From the NCBI GenBank assembly GCA_017550445.1, contig JAFZOV010000019.1, positions 1 to 45,473 of the forward strand: a DNA stretch of 45,473 bases. The letters are read 5' to 3'. Position numbers and translations under genes: made by a program. This stretch comes from Fibrobacter sp. GTDB lineage: Bacteria > Fibrobacterota > Fibrobacteria > Fibrobacterales > Fibrobacteraceae. Within the stretch, counting starts at the first letter, position 1, and each line of letters starts with the position of its first letter. Positions 32,796-42,221 of the stretch are shown here, piece by piece. Under the pieces are notes generated by a model, which did not search any database, was not told where the DNA came from, and worked only from the letters and a program-made list of their open reading frames with translations.

Positions 32796-33050
32796 AAGAA
32801 CAACACATTCAAGAGGTTGCTTGAATCGGTAAAATTGATTAATTTTACTGAAGAGGTGTTCAACTTAGAGGTAGGAAAAATGACGGATGTAATGGCAGAA
32901 CGCGAGAACGCCTTCTACGAAGGTGAAAGAAAGGGCAAGAAAATAGGCCAAAAGGCTGGCATCGAAAAGAGTTTCAAGATTTTTGAATCTCTTGGAGTAT
33001 CCCGCAGCATTTTGAAGAAAGCGCGGGCAGTCGCAGGTTCTTTGAAATAA
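32796..33050 (+). pseudogene. C-terminal remnant of a PD-(D/E)XK Rpn/transposase-type gene
   Basis: The frame reads TFKRLLESVKLINFTEE, then EVGKMTDVMAERENAFYEGERKGKK..., ending in a helical tail at 33050. This matches the C-terminal style of Rpn-family recombination-promoting nucleases (the FxxLFExxxxxNFTxEE helix, then a Lys/Gly/Glu-rich stretch). The catalytic PD-(D/E)XK core is absent; an in-frame stop at 32793-32795 and the hairpin lie upstream. No ATG start; only a TTG is available. A strong terminator follows at 33078. Confidence 0.55.
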
Positions 33051-33077
33051 GAAACTGGTCAAGGAACGCATTGCAGG

Positions 33078-33101
33078 ATCGGTCCGAAAGGGCCGATTTT
33101 T
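33078..33101 (+). terminator. Intrinsic terminator after the Rpn remnant
   Basis: Stem ATCGGTCC / GGGCCGAT (one G-T pair) with a GAAA tetraloop and five T residues. Confidence 0.8.
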
Positions 33102-33180
33102 CGTTTCCCCATTGTAAAAACTCGCACGTAAACAAAATTTTCTGGCTCATTTGTCGGATATAAAAAAACTAAGCAACCTC

Positions 33181-33209
33181 TTGACAAAGTGCTGATATTT
33201 TCTTATATT
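33181..33209 (+). promoter_or_regulatory. Strong promoter of the NYN gene and its leader RNA
   Basis: TTGACA at 33181-33186, a 17-base spacer and TATATT at 33204-33209. This is the best consensus promoter in the window and supports TATATT as a -10 in this organism. Predicted transcription start about 33216. Confidence 0.75.
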
Positions 33210-33215
33210 CATATT

Positions 33216-33272
33216 TAAGCATCGCCTTGGTTTCTTCCAAGGACATGGCCGTCTTCGGGCGGCTTTCTTTTT
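33216..33272 (+). ncRNA. Short leader RNA with terminator (attenuator candidate)
   Basis: From the predicted start at 33216 the RNA would fold a hairpin CCTTGG-TTTCTT-CCAAGG (33225-33242), then GCCGTC-TTCG-GGCGGC (33248-33263, one G-U pair, UUCG tetraloop) followed by TTTCTTTTT. This is an intrinsic terminator between promoter and gene, giving an RNA of about 57 bases. It could be an attenuator or a free small RNA. Confidence 0.55.
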
Positions 33273-33287
33273 AAAAAAAGGTTTGGT

Positions 33288-33989
33288 ATGGGAGCAAAGA
33301 AAATCACCTTCTATATTGATGGATTCAATTTCTATTTCGGCATTCGAAGAAAATGCCGTATAGACCCTCAATGGGGAATGGCTTATTGGATCGATGTCGT
33401 CAAGCTATGCGAAAGCTTTCTCGCCGAAGACCAGGAACTCCAAAAGGTCATTTATTTCACATCGTCCCCTTTAAGCCCCGACAAGAATAGCCGACAGAGC
33501 GCGTTCTTGAATGCAAACAAGGCCATGAGCGGAGATCGCTTTGAAATAGTCCGAGGCAAGTTCCTTGAAAAAACGGTCGTATGCCCAAACTGCAAGTACG
33601 CTATTCCAAAGCCCGAGGAAAAACGAACGGACGTGAACATTTCTGTCAGGATGCTCGAAGACTGTTTCCGTCAACAAACCGACATTGTTGCGCTAGTCAG
33701 CGCCGATTCAGACCTTATTCCCCCAATGGCATCGATAATGAAATATTTCAATTCCATCGCGATAAAGGTCTACTTTCCTCCCGCAAACCACAGCCGTGAC
33801 ATCAGCGATTTTCTGCTTGGCAATAAATCCAAAAAGCCCGTCTTGTTGGAAAAGAACTTAAAGCGTTTTATCAGCGCTGCTTTACCAGACAGCGTAAACA
33901 AATACACCATTCCAACAAAATGGAAAACAAAACGCGACATCGCATTGGCCGCAATCGCCAAAGCATCTCAAGACGAAAATCGCGGATAA
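33288..33989 (+). CDS. NYN-domain (PIN-like) ribonuclease-like protein
   Basis: 233 residues. YIDGFNFYFG (about 8-17) is the first acidic motif of the NYN fold, KRTDVNISVRMLEDC (about 111-125) the second, and ALVSADSDLIPPM (about 133-145) the third, so the acidic metal site of a nuclease seems complete. Between them a VCPNC...(C)-type pair (about 98-101) suggests a small metal-binding insertion. The C-terminus is basic, fitting RNA binding. NYN proteins are RNA-processing or RNA-degrading enzymes; some act in defence or as toxins. The ATG at 33288 follows AAAAAGG. It lies behind a strong promoter and a terminator hairpin, which suggests conditional expression. A possible terminator follows at 34123-34148. 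Confidence 0.85.
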   Translation: MGAKKITFYIDGFNFYFGIRRKCRIDPQWGMAYWIDVVKLCESFLAEDQELQKVIYFTSSPLSPDKNSRQSAFLNANKAMSGDRFEIVRGKFLEKTVVCPNCKYAIPKPEEKRTDVNISVRMLEDCFRQQTDIVALVSADSDLIPPMASIMKYFNSIAIKVYFPPANHSRDISDFLLGNKSKKPVLLEKNLKRFISAALPDSVNKYTIPTKWKTKRDIALAAIAKASQDENRG

Positions 33990-34122
33990 TTTAGAGAGCA
34001 GCCCTAGATTAGGAATCGCCTAATTGGTGGTTGTGATTATAGCCATTTCGCATTTTAGCTCTTGGTTGATTTGTTTTGCAGGATGCCAGTCCGCATTTCA
34101 AATTTGACCGAGAACTTTTTTG

Positions 34123-34148
34123 AATCACCGGCCTAGCTGGTGATTTTC
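34123..34148 (+). terminator. Possible terminator of the NYN gene
   Basis: AATCACC / GGTGATT stem (34123-34129, 34139-34145) with a 9-base loop, followed by TTTTCGG-like bases. T run short; 134 bases after the stop codon. Confidence 0.4.
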
Positions 34149-34155
34149 GGTTTAT

Positions 34156-34183
34156 ACTAAAAAGGCTCACGAGGGGAGCCTTT
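34156..34183 (-). terminator. Intrinsic terminator of the pilin operon
   Basis: On the minus strand AAAGGCTC / GAGCCTTT (34183-34176, 34168-34161) with a 7-base loop, followed by a T run. It lies 20 bases after the giant pilin stop codon. Confidence 0.75.
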
Positions 34184-34202
34184 AAGATTTCATCATGCGG
34201 CT

Positions 34203-37200
34203 TTATTTTACGGTCAACGTCACTTTGCAACCTGTTTCATGACCATTCAACCAAACAGCATATGTTCCTGCTTCGCTTACATTATATGTATATCCACCAT
34301 TTTCACTAATATCTTCCACTTTTGTCTTTTGAGTACCATTAAGCTTTATTTCGTAAGAGCATTTGTTATTTGCACAATCTCCTATTCCAAATCTGAACGT
34401 AGTACTATTTCCACTTGTGATAGTATAATTATCTAGTTTGCAACTATATGTATACGGCCCATATGTTATCGGATCTACAGTACAATATAGAGTACTACCC
34501 ACATATACATACAAAGTCACATCAGTTGCATAATAACTAGACAGACTCATATCAACAACATCGTTGCCTGTATTATTACTACTTTCTGCATACTTATTGT
34601 CCGCTGCATCCTTCACAACATACGTTTTGTTTTTCATAAACTGGCCTGGATTATCCATCTTCAGTTGACTTTCCTGTTCGCCCCATTTACGTGCTTGCGG
34701 GAAATAACAATGAGCAGGAATCGTCATAGAAGTTCCCATCGGAATGCGACAAGATGTTTCCTCTCCATTCAACCAGACGACATATATACCATCACCTTTG
34801 CCCGATATAGATACATCTATTCCTCCAGAACCATTCGTTTCTGTATTAACGACCGTTCCATCAGATTTCTTTACCTGGTATTTGCATTGGCTATTTTCGC
34901 ATTGTTGTATATCAAAATGCACCTTATTAGTTCCATTAGGTTTGCAATCCTTCAAATAAGGCTTTTTCACTCTCGGCGTCACAGAGCATACTTCCGACCC
35001 GGCGATAAACACTCTTAACTTAGAATCCGTAGCATAATAGGTATTCGGCATTTGAATTTCTATTTGTTGGTTGGTGCTAGTTGTTCCGGTTGCGAGACTA
35101 TTGTTGCCTGAAGCGTCCTTTACAACATACGACTTATTGCCATAGGCACCATCGTAATTGTCTATCTTTATTTTCACACTGTTTGAGCCCCAATTATAGT
35201 TTCCATCAGAATAGCATGCAACTTGCCCAGGATTATCAATCGGAATGACTGGTTCAGCAATAAAAGCTACCTCACATTCATGTTTTACAGTAGTCTTGTT
35301 ATTGGTCAAGCTCACTTCGTATTTTGCCGTACTTCCAACAGTATTTGTGTTATTGGTAAATGCAGGCAATGCACCAAAGTGGTATTCAAAATTTGTATTA
35401 GTAACACTTGTTCCCGCGATGGTGTAGCTACATCCATTATCGCATCCCGACACATTTGCAGGCGTTATCGTGACATTATCCGTTTTACCAACAATCGCCT
35501 GCAGATTTGCAGGGCATGTAAATGCAGGATCCGGCTCCACGACATTAACCGAGCAAGTAGTTTCTTCATCATTTAGCCACAGTACATAGCTACCAAAGCC
35601 AGACATTGCCACCTTAGTTTCATTTTGCGACAAAGTTTGATTGCCCCCAGTAATACTAGTTGTTGTACCACCATACGTTTTCTTCACATTATATGTGCAA
35701 GCGCTACCAGAACATATTTGAGTAAAGTTGAACTTAAAGTAGTCCTGACCATTCTCATTAACCTTAGAACAAGTCGGCGAAAGTTCATTTACATCTAAAG
35801 TAGCAGTACAAGATGCGGCTGTACTAAAGCTACCATTATCCTTTACATAAAGTGAGAATGTTCCATCCTTAAGTGTATTCGTCCCACTAATGTCAAAGGA
35901 TAGTTCGCTTGACTCATTCGTCGTGCCTTCTTTAACCTTCTGGCCAGAAGAATTTCTCAATTCATAGTTACGATTGCTAATGTCATAACCATGACTCTTG
36001 ATGTACGCCTTGAAATTCGCATTAGCTCCAGGTTGTACTGGAGTGGAGTTTGAGAACCAACATTCCGTTTTCAGAGCGCTATTATTTGTGTTGCTCTTCT
36101 CTGTTATTTCAAAGCTCGCTTCACATTCACCGAACGGATATGTTGCCGTATCTGGGCTCTTTACCCTATACTTGTACGTTCCCACATCGTAATCTGCCGT
36201 TAGCGAGTTTCCCTGATCATCCAATGGCAAGCCATTGCCTTCCGGCACCGGCAAATCAATAGTCCCGCTAGCGTGATTTGCAGGGTAACCATCCAGCATC
36301 ACATTGCCAACATACACTTCATACGAGCAGCCCGTAACAGGACAGCCGGAACCAATATTTATATGGAACTGCGGCAATCCCTCGCCCTGCTTTTTCGGCG
36401 AGCCTGTCACATTGCAGCCCACTGTAATCGAACCTATTGTCGACGGAGTCACAGAACATTCCTTCGAAGCTGTTGAGCCCGTCTTATTCACAATCGACGC
36501 ATAGAACTTGTACGATTTTCCCTGATATTCAGCATAAGGGTTATCCGCCTGCTCAATTATCACCTTTCCTTCAGCATTCGAGTTAGGGTTAGTCGCAGAA
36601 ACCTCGAACACGGTCGCATTATCAACCTTCGCCTCCACACCGTACGAAGATACGTTTTCCTTGTTCTGGACACCAACCAGAACCGTCCACTTGCCATCAG
36701 CATAGTTCGCAGAGCAATCCGATATATCAACCGCCTTCTTGCACGACGCAATAACGCTCTTCACAGTAACCGCAGCATTTCCGCGGTTCTTGAATATTAT
36801 CTGCGTTACATTCTCGGGGTCAAAACCGTCTACGCCAACATTCATTGCATCGTCAACGCTGAAGCTACCCTTCTGGCTAGTCAAAACAACCGACTTGCTT
36901 GCATAGCCCATTGCTCCCCATGTTTCGTTATCGCTCATCAGCCAGACTTCCACATCTATTCCAGACGACTCCACCATTTCAACAGCAAGCGTCGTCGCAC
37001 GCAAGTTTACGGCGTTTGTCAAAGTAACAGTCAATTCCTGGTTTACAGAAATGTTCTTATCTTTAGCATCCGTCACAGCAACATGCTCCGAGCACTCCTG
37101 AATTTTTCCAGTCCAGAAGGGACCGCAATGAGCACGTTCATTCTTTGTTTCCTTGGTCCAGGCAATCTCCTCGTTATTGAGTGTGCAATTCAGCCAAGCC

Positions 37201-40200
37201 TTCGCCGTCTTCACATCGTTTCCGCCATTATCTGTATAGCCATGCTGGCCAGCACCTGATTCTGCAAAGGAATATCCATCCGACAGGCATTCCACCGGAG
37301 TTGCACCAGAAGCACCGCCGCAAGCATCATTGCCATTGTAATAATAGTACTTTTCAGTACAGCTATATTTTTTCGAGTCATACCAGCCCGAATGGCCAAT
37401 CCACGGTGTAATATAATGGGCATCTTCAGTAGTTGCCGTAGGAATCACGCCATCAGTCGCAACCGCAGCGAAAGAGCACTTGACCGTTGGATAATAGTCA
37501 TGGCATTCGGCAGAATAGGTGTCGCTCTTCCAACCAATACCATAGAGCTTGAAGTTCGGATCCGCAAGGCCAAATCCGACAAATTCATGTGCTACATCCG
37601 TATAGGTAGTGCCGAGATCGCTGACGTTGAATACCACGCTATATTCGTCCGGGGTACCATAGTAGTTGCCGGTGAACGCCGATATAGAAAGGTTGCCATT
37701 GACAGCAAGTGTTGCCGACATCATTATCATATTCGAGGTATAGACAGAAGCAGGATTACCACCCTTGAGCAAAGTACCGCTCAGGCAATTACCATTATTT
37801 GAGCACAGTTGCGCTTCCAAGTAGCCCGACTGGTTAGCAAACATATTCAACATCAGGTATTCGCTACCCGTATTGTTAGATCGCAGCAAGAACCCCGACT
37901 TTGAGATTTCAACCGCATTGCGGTTATGGCTTGCAGTTTCCTTGGGCAACTGGAACAACGCCTTTAGCGTACCATATGTACCCGCATTTACCGTACTCAT
38001 CACAGTGACAGGGTCTACTTTGGCACGACCCTGACGACGCAACGAAACACTCCCAGCAACTACGTCAATATCGCTATGTTTACCGGAAATCAAATGCCAC
38101 TTAGACTTGGATGTAGTCACATCGGTGGCCCCTACGCAAACTGCATCGGGATCCGTTCCGCATTTATTGATGCAATACACCGTATCCTCCGAATAACACG
38201 TTACCGTGCCATTCTTGAATTCGTCAAAGAAGCAGTGCTTGTCGGCCTCGTTGAAGTGAGCATACACAACCGAATTATCATCCTTAATGGTAAATGCGTT
38301 ATAATCTTCACTAGATATAGCCTCCGTCGTAGGACAGCTAATGCCAGAACAACTCCAGTAATTGAACTTCGAATTTTTATCCAAGTCCTTATCAATACTC
38401 AAGGAAACAGTCTGACCGCTGAACGCCGATATTTCGCAGGTTTTGTCATCCCCAGATTCATCATATTTACATGAAGACTCCGTTCCATCGACATCGATCG
38501 TTATTTCCGGATTACTGGAAACCTGCCCGACAAAAGTCACCTGTATTGTCTTCTTGAGAGCCTTCAGACTCGCACGCAAATATTGCGGAGTTTCCACATT
38601 GATTGTCGAAATATCAATGGAATTGTTTTCGGTAGGGACAATCGCCACACAGTTCGTGACGTCATGTGCTGCAAGTTGCAATGTCCCAGATCCCCCAACG
38701 ACAAGGTTCCACTGGAAGTTCTTGCTTATGGTCCCATACGTAATACCGGTTGGTTCCACCCATGTTTCGGTCGGGTAGCAATTAGGCCACGCCGTACTAT
38801 CTCGTTTGCCTGCCGGCGGGCAAATTCCCGGATGGTCCGCACAATAGGCATTGATTTCGTCGTCAGTAGCGGGCTTACGTTCAAGAGTTGCAATACTTGC
38901 CATATAAACCTGAGAGGTATAGGGACTACCAATGCTATAACCCGTTCCCGAAAGCAACTGGAACATGACCGAGCCCGTTTGAGCTTCCGCCTTAGCCGTC
39001 ACCGTAAACAGGCGTTGGGTCTTACTCCCCGATGCATCACCCTGCACATTGAACTGGCAGGTTGTCCCTTCGACGGTTCCTCCATCAAGCGTGTACGTCA
39101 AATCGTCGCCCGCGTTCTGCACCGGGCAATACACGTTCAGTGTAGTCGAGGGCGTATTCGGAGGTATTACCACATGAACTTCCTTGGTGCCGCCAGCAGC
39201 AATTTTCTGGTCTGTCTCGACAAAAGTTATGGGCAAGCCGTCTCGGTGACTATTGCCAACAACAACCCAGAACGGCACATCACTGTAACCGCCCGCCTTC
39301 GCTGCACAGGAATAAATACCCTGCGGAAGATGTGTTCCATTGTATAGCTTACCCGTCGTCGAAAGGCTTCCCGAAGCGCCAATGCACGAAGACACACTCA
39401 CGTCGGTTTTCTTTAACGTAGAACCATTTAGCGGAATTACGTTGTAGTAATCCTTGAGTTCGCCAAACGGATCGCTGGGCAAGTAGATGACTCGCGGCAA
39501 AACGATGAACGAGGGGTCAAGAGCAGCCTGGTTGTTGCCCGTAGGTAACGGTTCATCGTTTTCGTACTGGGATTCAAGGGTCACACCAAGCTGGGGCGCC
39601 ATAGAAATGTAGTACGCATCCGTACCGCCCGTAGTCGAAGATTCTTCAGTACTTTCTCCGGAGCCCGATGCCGACGATGCGGCACCACTGCCTGAAGTGC
39701 CTGAGCCACCGCAAACCGAGCCATCGTTCGGACAAATGACCCCTGCACTGGCAAGTTCGCTCACAAGGTCCGGGTTATAGGTAATGGAAGACGACTGCAA
39801 CTTGCCCAAGCCTGCACAAGATTCCGCCGTCGCATAAATGGTTCCAGTCAAATTGAACTGGTTGCCCGATCCGATGTTGCCTTCGGTATAGATGAAGTAG
39901 TTCGATACAGTCACGTCGTTAAGCGTGTTCGCGCCCTTTTCCAGGTACAACAATACCGAGGAAGTACTAGTCGTTTGTGGAAGTTTCGTATAGAGAGCAT
40001 CCCGAGCGATGATGATAAACTTACCGTTCAAGGTTCCTGTCGGGTTCGTGCTGTTCGTACCGCCAGACACCTTGACCACCAGGTAGCCGTTGTATAGATT
40101 TTTCTTCTTGTCTTCGGAGCTATTGTTCTCCGTGTAGCAGGCATTTAACTTTTCTACCAGATTCTTGTCGTACCTGGTTATGCTTGCGGCACAGCCCTTG

Positions 40201-42212
40201 TTCGCATACGGTTCAAACATTGCCTTGGCGGTAACCAGCACGTCGTCCACCTTGTAATCAGAACCGCCACATCCGGGTTTCTTTTCCCAGATGACATCGC
40301 AGCTATCCTTAACCGCCTTGGAGCATTCAAACTTGGGAGACGGCTCTGTGTTTTTTATTTCGGTTGCGTTGGTCTTGAACCAAGGTGTCACACCACATTT
40401 GGGGCGGAATTTATTCTTGCCAGCTCCAGCCTGGTTCGTACAATACGGCGACCCAGTCGGTTTCCCACCTTCGTAGTTCAGTGTCTGGCGTTCGTGCCCC
40501 ACACCTTCGTAGCCATCCCAGAATCGCTTGCCACCAACAAAATATGTCAAGACATTGACGCCCGCTTCTGCAGCAGGGTCCGCACAATACTGGGTATGGT
40601 AAATATTTTCAGCCCACTCATTACACAATATCCAATATTCATCGTTATAATATTTTAGTTCAATATCCGTTACCCCTGTTTGATAGATATACGATATCCC
40701 AGGTTTTCCAGTCCCTGTATGGGAATCATACGCATAATAGACATCACCACCCCATCTTTCTGCAGGGCCAACCTTGCCGTCTTTATCGGTATTGCAATAT
40801 TCATGTGATGCATCTGGGCGCATTACGCCCGGCTTTGGTTTACACATGATCTTTTCGTCTTTCGTTTCTGTAAATTTCTTTGCGTTATATAACGCTGTAT
40901 AATCGTTAAATGTGTGACCTGTCTTTATATAAACCGTTTTACCTTCACCACCCACAATTATCTTGCCATAATTCAAATAATTGTCTCCACCCGAAACCAA
41001 GGTAGACTTTGCGCACGACAGAAGCGTATACGTCGCAGTTCCCCAGTTCCAACCATCTTGTTCCTGTTTCTTGCTACTGCCAGTACACGCCACGGTCGTC
41101 TTAGGCTGACATTGCCCCATCCAGTTACACCACACTCTTTCGCAAGTGCAGTCGCTGTAATTCATTGACCCATACCAAAGATTCTGTTCACCCGGCATCC
41201 ACACATTGCCCTTGCTTTCGAACGTGTAATTGGTTCCTTTCGACAGAATATGCGCATCTTCAGCAAGGCAGAGGTCTCCACCTATGGTCAAATTCTTCGC
41301 GCTCTGCACGGTCTGCAAATTTCCCATCAAAGTAACATGTCCACCTATGCTAAAATTGCCCGCCGAACTGGGATTCACATCACCACCAAAATACGCATTG
41401 CCGGTAGATGTGATATTGCCTGTGAACGTTTTACCGACATACACATCTTTACCCACCAAACCATTATTTTCCGGGCTCATGTTCCCGCCCACACAGGCGA
41501 GTTCACCAATCGTGACGTTGTTACCCGTTAGGTTCGCGTTTCCCGTGACAACAAATTTCTTTTCAATGCCCTGCGGGTTCCCATACCAGTTGCCATTCAC
41601 AATAGCCGAAGTCATGGTCAAGGAGCCTGCGCCATCATAGCTTCCGCCAAAGTAGGCATAGTCAAATGGTATTTTTTTCTTTGTCCCCTGCTGTACAGGG
41701 AGAGAAACCTGATACAAGCCGCTTACATTGAAAATAGCGACTTCACTATGTCTTGCACCTCCATTCGCCTCGCCACTGGAGAGGATTTTCAACTTGTAGG
41801 TGCTGTTTTCGGTATTTACACCGACCAGCCAAACATGGTGATTCTGGCCGGGACGTTGCAACGAGCGCAAATTCGCATCCAAGTTGATGGGAGCATAGTT
41901 TCCATCCTTATACTGCTTTATAAGTGCGCCTACATCGTTTGCGTGGAACGTCATCCACGCACGGGCATTATCAATACCCGCAACAGCACTTTGGTATGCC
42001 ATCTGCCTTTGCATGCGAGTACCAGACGAGCGGTTTTCCGAAGTAAGCCACTTGTAGGTAGCGGTCGCGGCAATGGTAGCCACAAGCATAAAGAGGAGCA
42101 CGGTGACAAGAGAGACACCCGCTTTCCAAGCAATATTCGGGCAGGAGATTGCTTCGGATCCTACGAATCCTCGCAATGACAATTTCTTTGCCTTTTTATT
42201 TCTCAATTTCAT
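34203..42212 (-). CDS. Giant type IV pilin-like surface protein (2669 residues)
   Basis: Last gene of a pseudopilin operon, in the place PilX-like minor pilins usually take. A leader of about 32 residues ends in KAG, then the hydrophobic helix VSLVTVLLFMLVATIAATATYKWL, which resembles PilX-type prepilins that lack the Glu5 of standard pilins. Beyond it: a repeat-rich region of short Gly/Asn turns to about 330, a Ser/Gly linker near 870-890 (GSGTSGSGAASSASGSGEST), strand-rich modules in the middle, and from about 1900 to the end a run of cysteine-containing modules. Near the end two types alternate: one with YYATD...C-V-P, one with VWLN(G/D)xET-C. The protein is probably carried by type IV pilus assembly and could bind a surface. 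GGAGG overlaps the stop of the gene before it. Far longer than normal minor pilins (150-250). Confidence 0.8.
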   Translation of the reverse strand: MKLRNKKAKKLSLRGFVGSEAISCPNIAWKAGVSLVTVLLFMLVATIAATATYKWLTSENRSSGTRMQRQMAYQSAVAGIDNARAWMTFHANDVGALIKQYKDGNYAPINLDANLRSLQRPGQNHHVWLVGVNTENSTYKLKILSSGEANGGARHSEVAIFNVSGLYQVSLPVQQGTKKKIPFDYAYFGGSYDGAGSLTMTSAIVNGNWYGNPQGIEKKFVVTGNANLTGNNVTIGELACVGGNMSPENNGLVGKDVYVGKTFTGNITSTGNAYFGGDVNPSSAGNFSIGGHVTLMGNLQTVQSAKNLTIGGDLCLAEDAHILSKGTNYTFESKGNVWMPGEQNLWYGSMNYSDCTCERVWCNWMGQCQPKTTVACTGSSKKQEQDGWNWGTATYTLLSCAKSTLVSGGDNYLNYGKIIVGGEGKTVYIKTGHTFNDYTALYNAKKFTETKDEKIMCKPKPGVMRPDASHEYCNTDKDGKVGPAERWGGDVYYAYDSHTGTGKPGISYIYQTGVTDIELKYYNDEYWILCNEWAENIYHTQYCADPAAEAGVNVLTYFVGGKRFWDGYEGVGHERQTLNYEGGKPTGSPYCTNQAGAGKNKFRPKCGVTPWFKTNATEIKNTEPSPKFECSKAVKDSCDVIWEKKPGCGGSDYKVDDVLVTAKAMFEPYANKGCAASITRYDKNLVEKLNACYTENNSSEDKKKNLYNGYLVVKVSGGTNSTNPTGTLNGKFIIIARDALYTKLPQTTSTSSVLLYLEKGANTLNDVTVSNYFIYTEGNIGSGNQFNLTGTIYATAESCAGLGKLQSSSITYNPDLVSELASAGVICPNDGSVCGGSGTSGSGAASSASGSGESTEESSTTGGTDAYYISMAPQLGVTLESQYENDEPLPTGNNQAALDPSFIVLPRVIYLPSDPFGELKDYYNVIPLNGSTLKKTDVSVSSCIGASGSLSTTGKLYNGTHLPQGIYSCAAKAGGYSDVPFWVVVGNSHRDGLPITFVETDQKIAAGGTKEVHVVIPPNTPSTTLNVYCPVQNAGDDLTYTLDGGTVEGTTCQFNVQGDASGSKTQRLFTVTAKAEAQTGSVMFQLLSGTGYSIGSPYTSQVYMASIATLERKPATDDEINAYCADHPGICPPAGKRDSTAWPNCYPTETWVEPTGITYGTISKNFQWNLVVGGSGTLQLAAHDVTNCVAIVPTENNSIDISTINVETPQYLRASLKALKKTIQVTFVGQVSSNPEITIDVDGTESSCKYDESGDDKTCEISAFSGQTVSLSIDKDLDKNSKFNYWSCSGISCPTTEAISSEDYNAFTIKDDNSVVYAHFNEADKHCFFDEFKNGTVTCYSEDTVYCINKCGTDPDAVCVGATDVTTSKSKWHLISGKHSDIDVVAGSVSLRRQGRAKVDPVTVMSTVNAGTYGTLKALFQLPKETASHNRNAVEISKSGFLLRSNNTGSEYLMLNMFANQSGYLEAQLCSNNGNCLSGTLLKGGNPASVYTSNMIMMSATLAVNGNLSISAFTGNYYGTPDEYSVVFNVSDLGTTYTDVAHEFVGFGLADPNFKLYGIGWKSDTYSAECHDYYPTVKCSFAAVATDGVIPTATTEDAHYITPWIGHSGWYDSKKYSCTEKYYYYNGNDACGGASGATPVECLSDGYSFAESGAGQHGYTDNGGNDVKTAKAWLNCTLNNEEIAWTKETKNERAHCGPFWTGKIQECSEHVAVTDAKDKNISVNQELTVTLTNAVNLRATTLAVEMVESSGIDVEVWLMSDNETWGAMGYASKSVVLTSQKGSFSVDDAMNVGVDGFDPENVTQIIFKNRGNAAVTVKSVIASCKKAVDISDCSANYADGKWTVLVGVQNKENVSSYGVEAKVDNATVFEVSATNPNSNAEGKVIIEQADNPYAEYQGKSYKFYASIVNKTGSTASKECSVTPSTIGSITVGCNVTGSPKKQGEGLPQFHINIGSGCPVTGCSYEVYVGNVMLDGYPANHASGTIDLPVPEGNGLPLDDQGNSLTADYDVGTYKYRVKSPDTATYPFGECEASFEITEKSNTNNSALKTECWFSNSTPVQPGANANFKAYIKSHGYDISNRNYELRNSSGQKVKEGTTNESSELSFDISGTNTLKDGTFSLYVKDNGSFSTAASCTATLDVNELSPTCSKVNENGQDYFKFNFTQICSGSACTYNVKKTYGGTTTSITGGNQTLSQNETKVAMSGFGSYVLWLNDEETTCSVNVVEPDPAFTCPANLQAIVGKTDNVTITPANVSGCDNGCSYTIAGTSVTNTNFEYHFGALPAFTNNTNTVGSTAKYEVSLTNNKTTVKHECEVAFIAEPVIPIDNPGQVACYSDGNYNWGSNSVKIKIDNYDGAYGNKSYVVKDASGNNSLATGTTSTNQQIEIQMPNTYYATDSKLRVFIAGSEVCSVTPRVKKPYLKDCKPNGTNKVHFDIQQCENSQCKYQVKKSDGTVVNTETNGSGGIDVSISGKGDGIYVVWLNGEETSCRIPMGTSMTIPAHCYFPQARKWGEQESQLKMDNPGQFMKNKTYVVKDAADNKYAESSNNTGNDVVDMSLSSYYATDVTLYVYVGSTLYCTVDPITYGPYTYSCKLDNYTITSGNSTTFRFGIGDCANNKCSYEIKLNGTQKTKVEDISENGGYTYNVSEAGTYAVWLNGHETGCKVTLTVK
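42146..42180. repeat. REP-like palindromic element inside the giant pilin leader
   Basis: AGATTGCTTCG ... TCCTCGCAATGAC with imperfect dyad symmetry (ATTGC / GCAAT and TTCG / CGAA). It resembles REP-like repeats of this type seen in many bacterial genomes. Read on the minus strand it encodes SLRGFVGSEAIS inside the leader of the giant pilin. Confidence 0.5.
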
Positions 42213-42221
42213 ATTTGCCTC

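Noticed and set aside
33216..33989. A true type III toxin-antitoxin locus
   Set aside because: The layout is similar, but there are no tandem repeats in the leader and the protein is a NYN, not a ToxN fold; kept only as a question in the findings.
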